The notes: generated by a model not told the origin, from the sequence alone. A DNA stretch of 64,000 nucleotides from Obelidium mucronatum (GCA_025765595.1 JAIVFH010000086.1:62001-126000); one strand, 5' to 3'; positions 33,918 through 44,716 are shown, numbered from the stretch's first letter. Numbers and translations are program-made.

Positions 33918-34697
33918 ATGCTTGTTGTATTTCTGCGATCCAACGACGATGACAAACCAGATGCGTATACGACAGCAGCCAGTAAAAGAGGTTTCGAAAG
34001 CTTCAACCTGCCGCTGCTCCGAACGCAGCTCTCCAGTAACGCCTTGCAATCACTTCTCAACAACCCATCAAAACCCCAACAAACCGACGCCATTGTCGCA
34101 ACCAGCAAAAGAGCCATCGAATCTCTATCAAACGCGTGGTCGCACATTGGCAGCACACTCCAAAAGAGCTGGACTCAGAAACCGTTCTTTGTCGTCGGAC
34201 CATCATCAAACCAACCGCTTGAACAACTCGGCTTCCACCCAGAAGGATCCGAAACTGGAAACGCAGACGATTTGGCGTCATTCATCATACATCACGAAGC
34301 AAGACCGTCGCGGATACTGTTTCTGCGGGGAGACAAAACTTTGGACACCTTGACCAAGAGGTTGAGTCAACACACGGATCGAAGCATCACTGTCGAGTCT
34401 CTGGTTGTTTATGAAACTGTTTCTGAGAGTGTTGAGTTGGTTCGGCAGTCGTTGATGGACTTGCTTTCAGCGCATCAACAGCAAACCTGGATATCCTTTT
34501 TCAGTCCTTCTGGAGTTTCAATCCTTCTCCAATTCAGAAACGAGTGGAAACATAAAGTCTGGATTGCATGTATTGGTCAAACTACGAAAAAGGCGTTGGT
34601 TGATGTGGGTGTTGAGGTACACGCAGTTGCCCAGTCGCCCAATGCGGAATCGCTCATGACCGCAATAATAGAAGCTCAAATTATCAATGCGAATTAA
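33918..34697 (+). CDS. HEM4: uroporphyrinogen-III synthase
   Basis: Closes and isomerises hydroxymethylbilane to uroporphyrinogen III in heme synthesis. ATG 33918 (MLVVFLRSNDDD) gives 259 residues, the usual length. Visible family features are TDAIVATSKRAIESL, PFFVVGPSSNQPLEQLGF, SRILFLRGDKTLDTL, VVYETV, WISFFSPSGVSILLQ and the C-terminal VWIACIGQTTKKALVDVGVEVHAVAQSPNAESL, the conserved region that shapes the active-site cleft. It is a single exon. An upstream in-frame ATG at 33894 would add eight unremarkable residues. Confidence 0.92.
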   Translation: MLVVFLRSNDDDKPDAYTTAASKRGFESFNLPLLRTQLSSNALQSLLNNPSKPQQTDAIVATSKRAIESLSNAWSHIGSTLQKSWTQKPFFVVGPSSNQPLEQLGFHPEGSETGNADDLASFIIHHEARPSRILFLRGDKTLDTLTKRLSQHTDRSITVESLVVYETVSESVELVRQSLMDLLSAHQQQTWISFFSPSGVSILLQFRNEWKHKVWIACIGQTTKKALVDVGVEVHAVAQSPNAESLMTAIIEAQIINAN

Positions 34698-34778
34698 TAT
34701 ATATTACAAAAAAGAAGAGTGTGTATATAGAACATTAGAAGATGATTTAAAAAGTCATCCAAAACCTCTCCACGAATT

Positions 34779-36656
34779 ATGGACTCCAGCACTACTGAAG
34801 GAACAGCAACGCCGCCCACAAACAACAACTGGAACCACTCATCGTCAGCGCAGGTATTGGAATTTTCTCTAATCTTTTCTTTCTATCCAGCTGAGTCTTT
34901 TGAAAACTATAGGACGAAGACGAGACCCAACCCTCCCTCAGCCAATCAATCTCACAAGCGCCTCTGTTACCACTCGAAGTCTGCACGGATCTCGATATCT
35001 CAGTTTCAGATCCACAGAGACACGGGGAAGGAACTGCCTCTTTTGTGAACTATTTGGTCACTACAAAGGTACCACTCCTGCTTATAATGAGGTGTCACTT
35101 GATTTACAAAAAGCTGAAACGAACCACATTATAACCAAAAAAAGACGAGTCTTGAATCTTTCTCATCGCCTGAAGTATCTGTTCGAAGAAGATTCCAAGA
35201 CTTTGCATGGCTGCACAAAGCTCTTTCTGACGAATACCCTCATGTGATTCTTGCAGCTTTACCAGGAAAACACCGAATGGGTTCAGTATATCGTCCTCCC
35301 CTTTTTTTTATGCAATCTGCCTTTGACATTTCATTTTTGGAAACATCACAGAATACCTAACAGGAGATCGGTTCAGCCCAGAGTTTATCGAAAAGCGGAA
35401 AATATCTCTTGAAAACTACTTGAAACGACTAGCAACTCATCCTTTAATTGCCAAATCACAAGTTCTACGTCGATTCCTTGAAACAAATGAGATTGTAATG
35501 CCCTTTTTTTTTTGGTTCGTCAATCCGATTTTTGACTCCTCTCCTTTTCTTCAGGTCCCAGAATTGGTCGCCAAGGCGGCACAAACTCACGTCTTTGACA
35601 ACATTAGCGACGTGCTTTTGAATGCATTCATCAAAGTCAAGCAGCCTGATCCTCGATTCACTGAGTTTAAAGAACACTTGGACAAGTTCCAAGACACGTT
35701 AATTTCTTTGGAGAGACTGCATTCCAAGTTGATCCGTGCCGAAACTGGTTTGTTTCTGTGCCCTCGGTATTTCTGACACATTGACGAACGACAAAAAAAA
35801 AAAAAAAAGAATATGAACTTGATATGTTGGAGTTTGGAGGTTGTATCAGCACGCTAGGGCTTATGGAAACACAAATTACGGGCCCCTTGACTGACTTTGG
35901 GAATATATTGAGAAACTTGTGTACGATCCTTCGCGAGAGGATTAATCATGAGGATTTGGTTTATTTGACAAACGTTCAAGAGTATATCGGGAACTGTATG
36001 GCAGCAAAGGTTGATCATTTTTTTTGGTTTTTTGGTTTTTTTTTTTTTTTTTGGTGGAATACTAAAAAACCTTTCAAACTTTTTAGGAAACACTCCGCAT
36101 GAGAGACCAAAAGCAAACGGATTTTGAAGAATTGACAGTTTATTTGGCGAATCATGTTTCCGAACGCGAGAAGGCTTTGAATCCTCAACGCGGAGGCGGT
36201 GGAATCGCATCGTTTTTGACGAACAAGTTCCAAGAGATTCAGGGTGTAGATCAGGAGCGAGCAAGGCAGCAAAAGATTTTGAAGCTTTCTAGCAAGATTA
36301 CAGAGGTTTTTGATAACCTTATGTATTCCTTTTTCGTTCGTTTAATAACCATTTAACATTTAAAATAAGCTTCAAGAAGCGGTACAAGCATCAGATGAAG
36401 TTTCAAAGGCATTCAACAAAGAAATGCTGCGAGAAATGGAGTTTTTCCAAAAGACAAAGTTGGATGACATTAAAAGGGATTTGAAAGCGTATGCAGCCAA
36501 TCAAGTGGAGTATTACGATAAGGTCAGTATAGCGAAAAAAAATAATTTCAATAGCTTTCCTCTGAAGTATTTTTTATTTTCGAACAGTGTGCACAGTACT
36601 GGGATCAGATTATTCCAATTCTGGAAAATATACGAGTTGCTGATGACTTTGAGTGA
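34779..36656 (+). CDS. SNX4: sorting nexin 4 / Atg24-type PX-BAR protein
   Basis: Endosomal sorting nexin for recycling and selective autophagy, binding PI3P through its PX domain and curving membranes with a BAR domain. ATG 34779; exon 2 (34913 onward) gives VCTDLDISVSDPQ and FVNYLVTTK; the next exon has VRRRFQDFAWLHKALSDEYP, the PX core with its PI3P-binding arginines. Then follow GDRFSPEFIEKRKISLENYLKRL, HPLIAKSQVLRRFLE, and BAR segments (SLERLHSKLIRAE, GPLTDFGNILRNLCTILRER, VYLANHVSEREKALN, MLREMEFFQKTKLDDIKRDLKAYA). It ends DDFE-stop at 36654-36656. About seven short introns, several with long T-tracts; the exon between TTK and VRRR is not fixed. Confidence 0.9.
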
Positions 36657-37669
36657 ATAAAGAGTTTTACATAAAGCAGCACTCATGTCTATTCCTCGGC
36701 ACGGGACCGTCGAATGGCATTCCTAACATGACATGCCTGACGGCCGACCTGCCAACGGCCGGTCTCCGTTGCGGCCACCAGAAAAAAGGGGATTCTATTT
36801 CAGAGAAGAGTTATCAGTAAAAGGTGACAATAAACAATAAACAACGCGGCATGAAAAAAGGGCAAATTCGCTATTCAAGAGAGAGCTTGATATTGAAATA
36901 TCAAGGGAAGAATCTCTGAATTAAACCAAAGTATATCCCGATCAGTTGAAAAATCAACTGCTGCAAGGTGATAGAGGGAATGGCGGAATTTTTTTTTAGG
37001 CGCGGTCTATTTTAAATAGCGGAGCGTGAGCGACAAAAACGTCGCATGACCAAGAGCAAAATAGTCGTATTGTTATATTTTGGGGAGATTTCATCCATTA
37101 AAATAGGGGAGGGCGGCGACACTACATCGCAGTTCAAATTTGACCAAGAGCAAATACAAAAGCTAATACACTTCAAATATTTGGGGAGAATCGGTACAAA
37201 CATCTTTTGAAAAGAACCGGAGCCTCATGATTGAGTCATCATCAATTAAGGTGAGGGGCGGGCGGATGAACATCCTTCGGCAACCAAAAATAGGAAGATG
37301 GTGCATTGGTACTTATCTTAATCACTTCGAACCTTCCAGTGAGCATGTGAATATGGAACGAGAATCCAGCGGAGGTCACGGATTATTGGTGGCTTTGCCA
37401 CTTAAGTTTGACATGTGTTTTTTAATATTTACTTTTTATTTTTATCTTCAAAAGCAAAGCAACTATTAATTAAATACAATGGCTACAATACTTGGGAACG
37501 CTGGCGCTATGCGCGCGTGTTTGTTGTTTCCGAATATTTAGAGAAGTTCCAAAGATCAGTAATACAATGTGAGACTGAAGGCCGTCCCATACCATATAGG
37601 CTATTCCGTTGTGCCCCATATTGAGATCAAATTATTCCTCTCGAGTGAATAATAAAAGAAAAGGTTTGC
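36657..37669. pseudogene. degenerate partial duplication of the SNX4 end and the start of the next gene
   Basis: At 36675-36775 a decayed copy of the first ~100 bp of the metallo-hydrolase gene (37670 onward) lies directly behind SNX4: CATGTCTATTCCTCGGCACGG matches CATTTCTATTCCTTGGCACAGG, with the TGACATGCCTGAC block in both. Conversely 37605-37655 resembles the SNX4 3' end (GATCAAATTATTCC...GAGTGAATAA). So the SNX4-end/hydrolase-start junction exists twice, about 1 kb apart. Between them is filler with two diverged repeats starting GACCAAGAGCAAA (37048, 37141). No intact gene. Confidence 0.6.
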
Positions 37670-38635
37670 ATGAAGCCGCATTCATTTCTATTCCTTGGCA
37701 CAGGACCATCGAACGGCATCCCCGACGTGACATGCCTGACTGCTGACCCGCCAACCTGCGCCGTCTGCCTAGCGGCCACGCAGCCGGCCGAGGAGCCGCG
37801 CGACGGCCGCATGGCGTCGCAGGCGCACGCACGCGTCGGCGCGGCGCCGCTGTTCAACAAGAACCGGCGCGGCAACACGAGCGGCGTGCTGCGGCTCGCG
37901 CCCGCCGGCGGCGGCCTGCGCCACGTTCTGCTCGACTGCGGCAAGACGTTCTACGCGGCGGCGCTCGCCTGGTTTGCGCGCGTCGGCGTGCGCCGCATCG
38001 ACGCCGTGCTGCTCACGCACGACCACGCTGACGCAATCCTGGGCTTGGACGACCTGCGCGCGTGGACGCTCAACGGGAAAGTGCAGCAGTCCATCAACGT
38101 GTTTCTGAGCCAGAGCACGCTGGACGTTGTCAAGCGAGTGTTTCCGTACATGGTCGATGCCGCTGTGGCAACGGGCGGCGGGCACTTGCCGGCACTCGAG
38201 TTTATCGTGTTTGAAGAAAACAAACCCTTCAGCATTCCACTCTCAGACTCTGAACACCTCCCCGTCGTGCCGTTTCTAGTGGAACACGGACGGAAGGGAA
38301 ACGAGCCTTACTACTGCAACGCGTTCCAACTGCCTGGATTGACTTACATTAGCGATGCGAGTCGTGTTCCCGAACAAGCCAAGAACCTTATTCGCAATGA
38401 TGGGAACGTGCTTGTTCTTGACTGCTTGCGTGAAAAGGACTTTGCTTCACACATGGGATACGAGTCTGCGATCCCTCTTGTTTTCGAGTTGGCGCCGAAA
38501 CGCGTCTTTTTCATGGGGTTGAATGATGAACTGGATCATTATGAGTTTGAAGGGTATTTGGAGAAACAGAGCGGGTTTAAAGAGAGAGGCATTGAAGCTG
38601 CTGTTGCGTTTGATGGATTGATGATTACGCTATGA
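37670..38635 (+). CDS. metallo-beta-lactamase-fold hydrolase (PhnP-like)
   Basis: Single exon, 321 residues. FLFLGTGPSNGIPDVTC opens the fold in the style of the PhnP/RNase Z branch, and NTSGVLRL and HVLLDCGKTF follow. THDHADAILGLDDLR is the metal-binding HxHxDH variant. Later ligands are plausibly VEHGRKGN, YISDAS (Asp) and the LDCLRE region. Residues 30-110 are encoded by extremely GC-rich DNA and include an Ala/Arg-rich insert (HARVGAAPLFNKNRRGN). It likely hydrolyses a phosphodiester or related ester with two bound metal ions; the substrate is unknown. Eukaryotic relatives are uncharacterised fungal and plant proteins. Confidence 0.88.
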   Translation: MKPHSFLFLGTGPSNGIPDVTCLTADPPTCAVCLAATQPAEEPRDGRMASQAHARVGAAPLFNKNRRGNTSGVLRLAPAGGGLRHVLLDCGKTFYAAALAWFARVGVRRIDAVLLTHDHADAILGLDDLRAWTLNGKVQQSINVFLSQSTLDVVKRVFPYMVDAAVATGGGHLPALEFIVFEENKPFSIPLSDSEHLPVVPFLVEHGRKGNEPYYCNAFQLPGLTYISDASRVPEQAKNLIRNDGNVLVLDCLREKDFASHMGYESAIPLVFELAPKRVFFMGLNDELDHYEFEGYLEKQSGFKERGIEAAVAFDGLMITL

Positions 38636-38911
38636 TCTTGTGTGTGACGTGTGTCACCTGAAATTGGTTATTGGCAACGTGTATCAACTCATATATAAAC
38701 AATGTGTCCTTTCTGTCTTTGATCAAGCTCTTACCGACCGCCACTAAGCCATTAATGGAAATTCTCTATAAAGTCCTCCAAAACCAAGAGAAGGTGCTAA
38801 AGGAATTGTAAGTTGCCCCCCTTGGCATTGCTCAAGCCTTTAGAACTCAAATTCCCTGGTATTTAACCAGATTCCCAAACGGATTAAAGAGCTCAAATTT
38901 CGAAAACCAAG

Positions 38912-39814
38912 ATGTCCTTTGATCATTCTCTCACTACCCTGCAGGAATCCATCAAGCAGGATGCTTTCCTTCGAGACGCCAACTTTGAACCATACATTGT
39001 AACCAAGTCTCTCGCCTACCACAAGAACGATGTCGATGCAACGGTTAAGGCTCTGACAAATTGTGCAAAGTGGCATAAGGAAGTCTTTGGGCATCAAAGC
39101 AAGAGAGTATCCATTGTCCATGTCCACGCCTTCTTGCTTATGGAGAGCTCCGCGATTGTACCAAACGCCAAAGACCCTGAAGGCCGACCCATATACTTAT
39201 TCCGTGGCACCAAAGATACAAGAGCAATTCCTAAACAACACTTTGCCAACTACCTAATGTGGTTTCATTTCTGGTTGATGCAGTCAGGCCATGAAAACGG
39301 CGATTTTTGTACTCTGATCAACCTCGAAGGATTCAAGTTGAAGCACTTCCGCCCAAGTCAATACAAACTGACTGATGAATCTGTTGCCTGTCGGCCGATT
39401 CCATCTTCTGCTGGGACTGCCTATATTTTGAACGCCAGCAAGTTTACCACAAAACTTTGGAACACATATATTCGCATGACCAAGAGTTCAGGGTTTTCAA
39501 CCCACTTCATCAAACCATCAGAATTGTCCAATTACATGGATGTTTCCCAGATCCCAGTTGATTTCGGTGGGCTTCGTTCTTTGGAGGATGCACGCGCGGA
39601 TCTGGAAGAGTTTATTCAAGAGGAGTATGCACGCGAGGGGTTGCGTTACGAGCCGATTGATATCGCAACAATTGACTGGAAGACGTACAAGGTTCCCGAC
39701 TTGGATCTCTCGCTTCGTCCTGAAAGTGCCATGTCGATTGCGTCGAATGTAGACTTTGATCAGATTGATGCGCAGCTGGAGAAGATGGGATTGAATGATG
39801 ATTCCGAGGAGTGA
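38912..39814 (+). CDS. Sec14-like CRAL-TRIO lipid-binding protein
   Basis: Single exon of 300 residues. An N-terminal helical segment (LAYHKNDVDATVKALTNCAKWHKEVFG) corresponds to CRAL-TRIO-N. The lipid-binding domain covers about residues 75-230: DPEGRPIYLFRG, YLMWFHFWLMQ, CTLINLEGFKLKHF, AYILNASKFTTKLWNTY and YMDVSQIPVDFGG. The last pair of motifs is the Sec14 floor and string region. The tail (DFDQIDAQLEKMGLNDDSEE) is acidic. Role: intermembrane phosphoinositide or phosphatidylcholine transfer, by family. A 137-bp mobile-element-like insertion begins nine bases after its stop codon. Confidence 0.82.
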   Translation: MSFDHSLTTLQESIKQDAFLRDANFEPYIVTKSLAYHKNDVDATVKALTNCAKWHKEVFGHQSKRVSIVHVHAFLLMESSAIVPNAKDPEGRPIYLFRGTKDTRAIPKQHFANYLMWFHFWLMQSGHENGDFCTLINLEGFKLKHFRPSQYKLTDESVACRPIPSSAGTAYILNASKFTTKLWNTYIRMTKSSGFSTHFIKPSELSNYMDVSQIPVDFGGLRSLEDARADLEEFIQEEYAREGLRYEPIDIATIDWKTYKVPDLDLSLRPESAMSIASNVDFDQIDAQLEKMGLNDDSEE

Positions 39815-39823
39815 ATATAAGTT

Positions 39824-39960
39824 CAGGGGGGGGGGGGGGGGACAAGGGGGGTGTAAGTAGCAAAATTAGCAACTTCTCTCCCAGAGAAAAAATCCCTGCC
39901 TGCAGAGGCGCATGGCCTCCCAAGCCCGTGTCCACCCCCCCCCCCCCCCCCCCCCCCCTG
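39824..39960. mobile_element. 137-bp MITE-like insertion with poly-G/poly-C terminal inverted repeats and 9-bp target duplication
   Basis: The insertion begins CAG followed by a run of 16 G and ACA-A-GGGGGG, and ends GTGTCCA followed by 24 C and TG, so the ends are inverted repeats of form CAG(n)...GGACA. It is flanked on both sides by the same nine bases, ATATAAGTT (39815-39823 and 39961-39969). No coding capacity. TIR plus 9-bp duplication points to a non-autonomous cut-and-paste element; Mutator-like elements usually give 9-bp and hAT elements 8-bp duplications. The left duplication starts immediately after the Sec14 stop codon. Confidence 0.75.
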
Positions 39961-40010
39961 ATATAAGTTGATTAATTTGAACTGATTGATTAAAAAAACA
40001 ACAAGTGACG

Positions 40011-41600
40011 ATGGACACGCTCGCGCTCGCGATCGTGCACGCGCCGCTGCTCGACGCGCTTGCGCCGCGCGACGCGCTCGCGCTGTTTTCCGCGTGCCGC
40101 CTGCTCGCACGCGCCGCCCGCGCTTCCGCGCTGCGCCGCTGCGTGGTCCGCGTGCCGCCGCACGCCGCCGCGGGCGACTTCAAGACGCGCTGGACGCGTG
40201 CGGCCGCCCACGTGCGCCGAGTCGTGCTGCCGCCCGGACACGCCGCGCAGACGCACCACGCGCTGCTACTGCCCATGTTTGCTCACCTGACAAGTCTCGC
40301 CCTGCCCGCTGCTGCTAACCTGGACGTCCTGCGCGTGCTGGACCAGCTGCGCCATCTGGAGATCACAAGCGCATCGTCTCTTGCGGGCGCTCCCTTGGAT
40401 CTGTCGGTGGTCGAGGATCTCGTGCATCTCAAGTCTCTGATTGTCAACAATACCTACTTGGCGAGTCTCGCGCCAATCACGCGGCTCCAGCAATTACAGC
40501 ATGTTAGCTTCCATGTTCCACCGGCAGGAGACTCGTCCGATGTTGATTTGGCCGACTTGAGTCAATTGAAAAAACTCGAAAAACTATGTATTACTGGCCG
40601 CGGAATACGCGATTCATCAGTCTTTTCCGGCTTACGAGGACTAAAATGCTTGCAGCTGAATGACACAAACATATCAGATGTATCCAGTTTAACAGTCTTG
40701 ACCGAATTGAGAGAATTATGGATCGTGAGGTGTCCATTAAGCGATATTCACCCACTCAAAGCCTTACCAAAATTACACACATTGAATCTATCAGAGTCCG
40801 CATTAAGCGATATCACACCCCTGGGAAACACTTCTACTCTCAAAAACCTCAACATTTCTCTCACATTTGTATCCGACATAACCGCTCTCTCTCAGTTGAC
40901 AAAGTTGGTCGAATTGAACATTTCACATACCTATGTTGATGATTTGAATCCACTCTGTACTCTATACAACCTGCGATATATTTACCTCGATGGAACAGGT
41001 GTCGATTGCTTGCAACCACTCTCCAAACTATACAACTTGGTTGAATTGACTATGGATGAAACAAGAGCGAGAAGTTTTGCGGCTCTTTTGAATTTGAAAT
41101 CGCTCTGTATTCTGTCTGCTGTTGCGACAGATGTCTCTAGTGTTGCACCACTTGCCGCACTTTCGAATTTGAAGCAACTTCGACTCTCTCATACCAAAAT
41201 AAGTGATGTGAATCTTTCATGTTGCCTTGAATCACTTGGAAACATGGAAATACTCCATTTGACTAATTTGACGAGTATCACCGACTTTGAATTTCTCAGT
41301 TGTATGATAAGGCTTGTGGAATTACACATTTCTGTTGGAGCAGAGACGTTAAATATTGGAAACGGCTTGTTGTCTCCACTCAAGCATCTTTTGTCTTTGA
41401 AAATATTGCACATTGGAGTCCGTGGCGGCGGTGGCGGTGGTGATGGAGGAGCTAACAATTTGCGACTCAATTTGAATGTAATTCAATCTTTACCGAAACT
41501 AGAGTTTCTGTATTTACACGGAACTAAGGGATATGATTTGGGGGCACTTGTTGATTGGATGACTTCCAATGGGATTGAATTTTTGGATTGGAGAAAGTAG
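40011..41600 (+). CDS. leucine-rich repeat protein with SDS22-like repeats
   Basis: Single exon of 529 residues from ATG 40011; the first ~90 residues are Ala/Arg-rich from very GC-rich DNA, with an F-box-like helix pair possible (LDALAPRDALALFSACRLLARA). About fifteen leucine-rich repeats follow, of the 21-22-residue SDS22/internalin type: LKCLQLNDTNISDVSSLTVL, LHTLNLSESALSDITPLGN, LKNLNISLTFVSDITALSQL, LVELNISHTYVDDLNPLCTL. A glycine run (GGGGGGDGG) interrupts the last repeats. Expected to be a protein-interaction scaffold, perhaps a substrate-recognition subunit if the F-box is real. Confidence 0.85.
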   Translation: MDTLALAIVHAPLLDALAPRDALALFSACRLLARAARASALRRCVVRVPPHAAAGDFKTRWTRAAAHVRRVVLPPGHAAQTHHALLLPMFAHLTSLALPAAANLDVLRVLDQLRHLEITSASSLAGAPLDLSVVEDLVHLKSLIVNNTYLASLAPITRLQQLQHVSFHVPPAGDSSDVDLADLSQLKKLEKLCITGRGIRDSSVFSGLRGLKCLQLNDTNISDVSSLTVLTELRELWIVRCPLSDIHPLKALPKLHTLNLSESALSDITPLGNTSTLKNLNISLTFVSDITALSQLTKLVELNISHTYVDDLNPLCTLYNLRYIYLDGTGVDCLQPLSKLYNLVELTMDETRARSFAALLNLKSLCILSAVATDVSSVAPLAALSNLKQLRLSHTKISDVNLSCCLESLGNMEILHLTNLTSITDFEFLSCMIRLVELHISVGAETLNIGNGLLSPLKHLLSLKILHIGVRGGGGGGDGGANNLRLNLNVIQSLPKLEFLYLHGTKGYDLGALVDWMTSNGIEFLDWRK

Positions 41601-41659
41601 TGAGATGTAATCTGTTTTTGTTTTATATAAACTTTAAAAAATGGAGGATGTGTTCATCC

Positions 41660-43828
41660 TCATGCGGAAAAGGTTTTCCTGTAGAATCCAGTCGGCAAAG
41701 CATCCATCACACTCAACACGGGTCGTTCCACAACAACGGCTTCGGCCCCACCAGCAAGGAATCCGAAAAACATTGTTGGTCCGTATTTGAATTGAATCGA
41801 GAATGCGCCCTTGTTCTCGTGTTTTGTAGTAGCAGCAGCAGTCATGGACGCGTCTTCCTCTTCAGAAGAGTGATGAGTGTTGTTGTTGCTGGTTGGTTTA
41901 CTGTGGCCATTTGGAACGGATGACTTTTTGTCGGTGGGGTTTGATTTCTTGGCACTCAATTTCCTCTTGTTTGATGATTGCTTGTGGTGAATAGACTTGA
42001 TTATTCAAGTAGCAAAAAAGCGTTAATATAACTATAACGGCTATTCCTACATACAAAAAAAAATTCCTTTCTTACCTTGCTCGTATCTATGCTAACCAAA
42101 TAATTGGCTCCCCAAACAACAACCTTTTGCGGCGCAGATTCACATGACCCAGCACCCATAATTGTATCTGTCCGTTGCAAAAAGTGAGACGGCAATGCAT
42201 GAGAGTTGTGTCGTGACCATTCAGATAGACGCGCGTGTTCGGCATCATAGATGAATACTTCATTCGAGTCGAGCGTGGCAATCAAGTTTGATGAATTGAA
42301 GCTGAATGTAAGCGATGTGTGTTGTGATGTAAGTTGGGGAATCGTTGCGTGATGCTACAAAAAAGAAAAAAAAGAAAAAGAGTTGATGTTTAGAAACACA
42401 GTTCCCAGGAAAAAAGAAGGCAGCAGTACAAAAAAAAACTCACTTTCAATCCATCCAGGTTATAAACGTTGATGCGATTCGCCATATCGCCAGTCGCCAA
42501 CCACTGACAATCCGTACTGACAGCAAGACTAGAAACCAACTCTGCGCCAGTAAATTGCTGTTTCCGCGATACAGCCACCCCATTCACTTCAACACCTTCC
42601 ATTGCGTTTTTTCGATGCGTCCGGGTTGTTCCGCGGTGCTCAGTAAACTCCGCGACAGTTTCAAAGTCAGGGTTTGAGATATCCACGACTCGAACGATGG
42701 AATCAGTTCCCGCGAGGATTAAACGTTTAGAGTCCGGTGTGAATACGATATTGGTAGATCCTGGAATGATGGATGGTGAAGGGAATCGCTTCTGGCGAAC
42801 CACTCTGGCTGGTTCAACAGAGACTGAAAACAAGCGAGTACAAAATAGATCTGACACGGCAATAAATGATCCATCCGGAGAAATCGCAGAAGAAATCAGA
42901 TTGGTGACACACTGCACAAAAAAAAAGAAGAGTTAAATAATAAAAAAAGATTAAATCATGCCCAAAAATTATTTCACCTTGATTTTCAATTCCGCCAAAA
43001 GCCGCTCCTTTCTAGCAACCGGAACTCTCTCCCCAACCGCATCAACACCCCCAAAATCCTCCACATCCCCCGCACTCTGCCCCAACGCCCACACCTTAAC
43101 ATAATCATCAAACCTTGCCAACAACAACCTCCCCTCCGCCGCCAAAGAAACCAACGCCCGCTGCGGAAACGGACTCTGCCTCTCCTGCTTACTATCCGGA
43201 AACAACGAAACCGTCCGTGAAACAACAAAAGTCGTATCCATGCCCCCGGAAACCAGCGAATCAATCGGTTTCGTCTCACATAGCGCCAACGCACGTACAT
43301 CATGGGAATGGAACCGGCGATCCCCGGAGAGAACCCACGTTTGCTGGAACTGCCGCCGCGTCTGCGTCTTTTGCATGGCTGTCATATAGGTGGCTTGGTT
43401 CTGAAGCGTGTTGTCCACAAGGCGGTATTGTATCACGCGTCTGTCTACACCACTTGAATAGACAACGTCTCCGTTGGAGCCGCCTGCCAAGCAAAGGACA
43501 TCCGCGTAGTGTGATTTAATCGATTTGATCAAGGTGTGGGACTCGTCGTCGAAAAACGAGACGGCTCCGATCGAGTCGCCGGAAACAAGTGTTCCATTGG
43601 AGAGATATGTCAAGGTCCATACTAATGTCTCTTCTTTGCGTTTTCCAGTGTCGACGGTAAGGCGGTTGAGGAGGCGGAAGTTCTCGGTTGAGTAGCTTCG
43701 GATACAAGAGTCGGAGGAACCGGCTGAGACAATGGGTTTAAAGGGATGATAGGCGACAGAGAGGATTCGACCTATTTTGACAGAAGAAACGTAGAATGTA
43801 AGAATGGAGCCGGGAACAAAAAGCAAAA

Positions 43829-43870
<42 letters not shown>

Positions 43871-44197
43871 AAGAGCAATGACAAACCATCCTGACGATCA
43901 CAAGCAGCCTTATAAACAACACAATCAGATGCCCCCACAGGCGCAACTTCAAAAATTCTAACACACCCATCTTCACATCCAATCGCAATCTCTGTTCCAG
44001 CGGGAGCCACAGACATGGACCAAATCGCGCCACCACCAGATTCCACGCGAGATATGGGTGCCAGAGTTACAAGATCCCATTCCGTAATGAATCCATCTAG
44101 GCCCGCTGTAAACAACCGTGGTGTGTGCAGGATCTTTGACTGTTGTTGTTGTTGTCTTTTCGATTTTGAGGTCAAAGGTTTTTTTTCGTCTTCTTCT

Positions 44198-44229
<32 letters not shown>

Positions 44230-44558
44230 GTCATCTTCTGGTTTGTCAATGACAGGGATCCAAGCGATACTTTCAATCGATCCAGCGCCAGTGATACCTG
44301 GGATCGTCTGTATTTTTGAAAACCAAAGTATGTGATGTCAGGTTTTCGGAAGTCTTGCAGGGGTGTATGCGTTGTTACCCGTTCAATGTGCCAGGTAATC
44401 GGGTTCCAGATTTCAATGTCTCCATTTGCCCTCGCACAAGCTAGAAGAGGCCGCTTTACGTCTTTGGAGATGAAGCTCAAAGCGTTGATTGCTGATGGAA
44501 CGTAATCGACGAAGCGACAGCGATGTACTTGTAGCGGTGTACGTTCGCTTTCTCTCAT
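41660..44558 (-). CDS. UTP4: Utp4/Cirhin, t-UTP WD40 subunit of the small-subunit processome
   Basis: Nucleolar WD40 protein that works in early 18S pre-rRNA processing. ATG 44558-44556 (MRESERTPLQVHRCRFVDYVPSAIN). VHRCRFVDY-PSAINAL and ANGDIEIWNP are Utp4 hallmarks. WD units follow: RLFTAGLDGFITEWDL, AIGCEDGCVRIFEV, IVSAGSSDSCIRSY, LVSGDSIGAVSFFD, YSSGVDRRVIQY, DSLVSGGMDTTFVV, RLLLARFDDYVKVWALG, RLILAGTDSIVRVVDI and WLATGDMANRINVYNLDGL. The last exon ends FKYGPTMFFGFLAGGAEAVVVERP and a stop at 41660. Five or so introns; one holds 38 consecutive A. A GAC-type trinucleotide run encodes about 12 Asp (44203-44235). It converges with the LRR gene, 60 bp apart. Confidence 0.92.
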
Positions 44559-44716
44559 TTTTTTTTAAAAAAAAAAAAAAGAAAGAAAGAAAAAAGAATT
44601 ATTATAACCACAAAAAACAAATAATCTCGTTTTTTACAATATACAAATATTTTATATATATAACAATACACACAATAATAGATTGCACTGCGTTAACAAA
44701 AAAAAAGAGGTGAAGT

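Noticed and set aside
38754..38900. Upstream coding exon of the Sec14-like gene (ATG 38754 with a GTAAGT donor)
   Set aside because: Its frame does not join to ATG 38912 through any visible acceptor without a stop. It may be an upstream open frame or leader intron only.
39981..40318. Several overlapping Arg/Ala-rich frames on both strands at the LRR gene start
   Set aside because: High GC removes stops in all frames; only the frame from 40011 continues into leucine-rich repeats.
43832..43869. Run of 38 A as a retroposon tail
   Set aside because: It lies within an intron of UTP4 as the antisense of its polypyrimidine tract; no target duplication or element body is adjacent. Similar T-tracts occur in other introns here.
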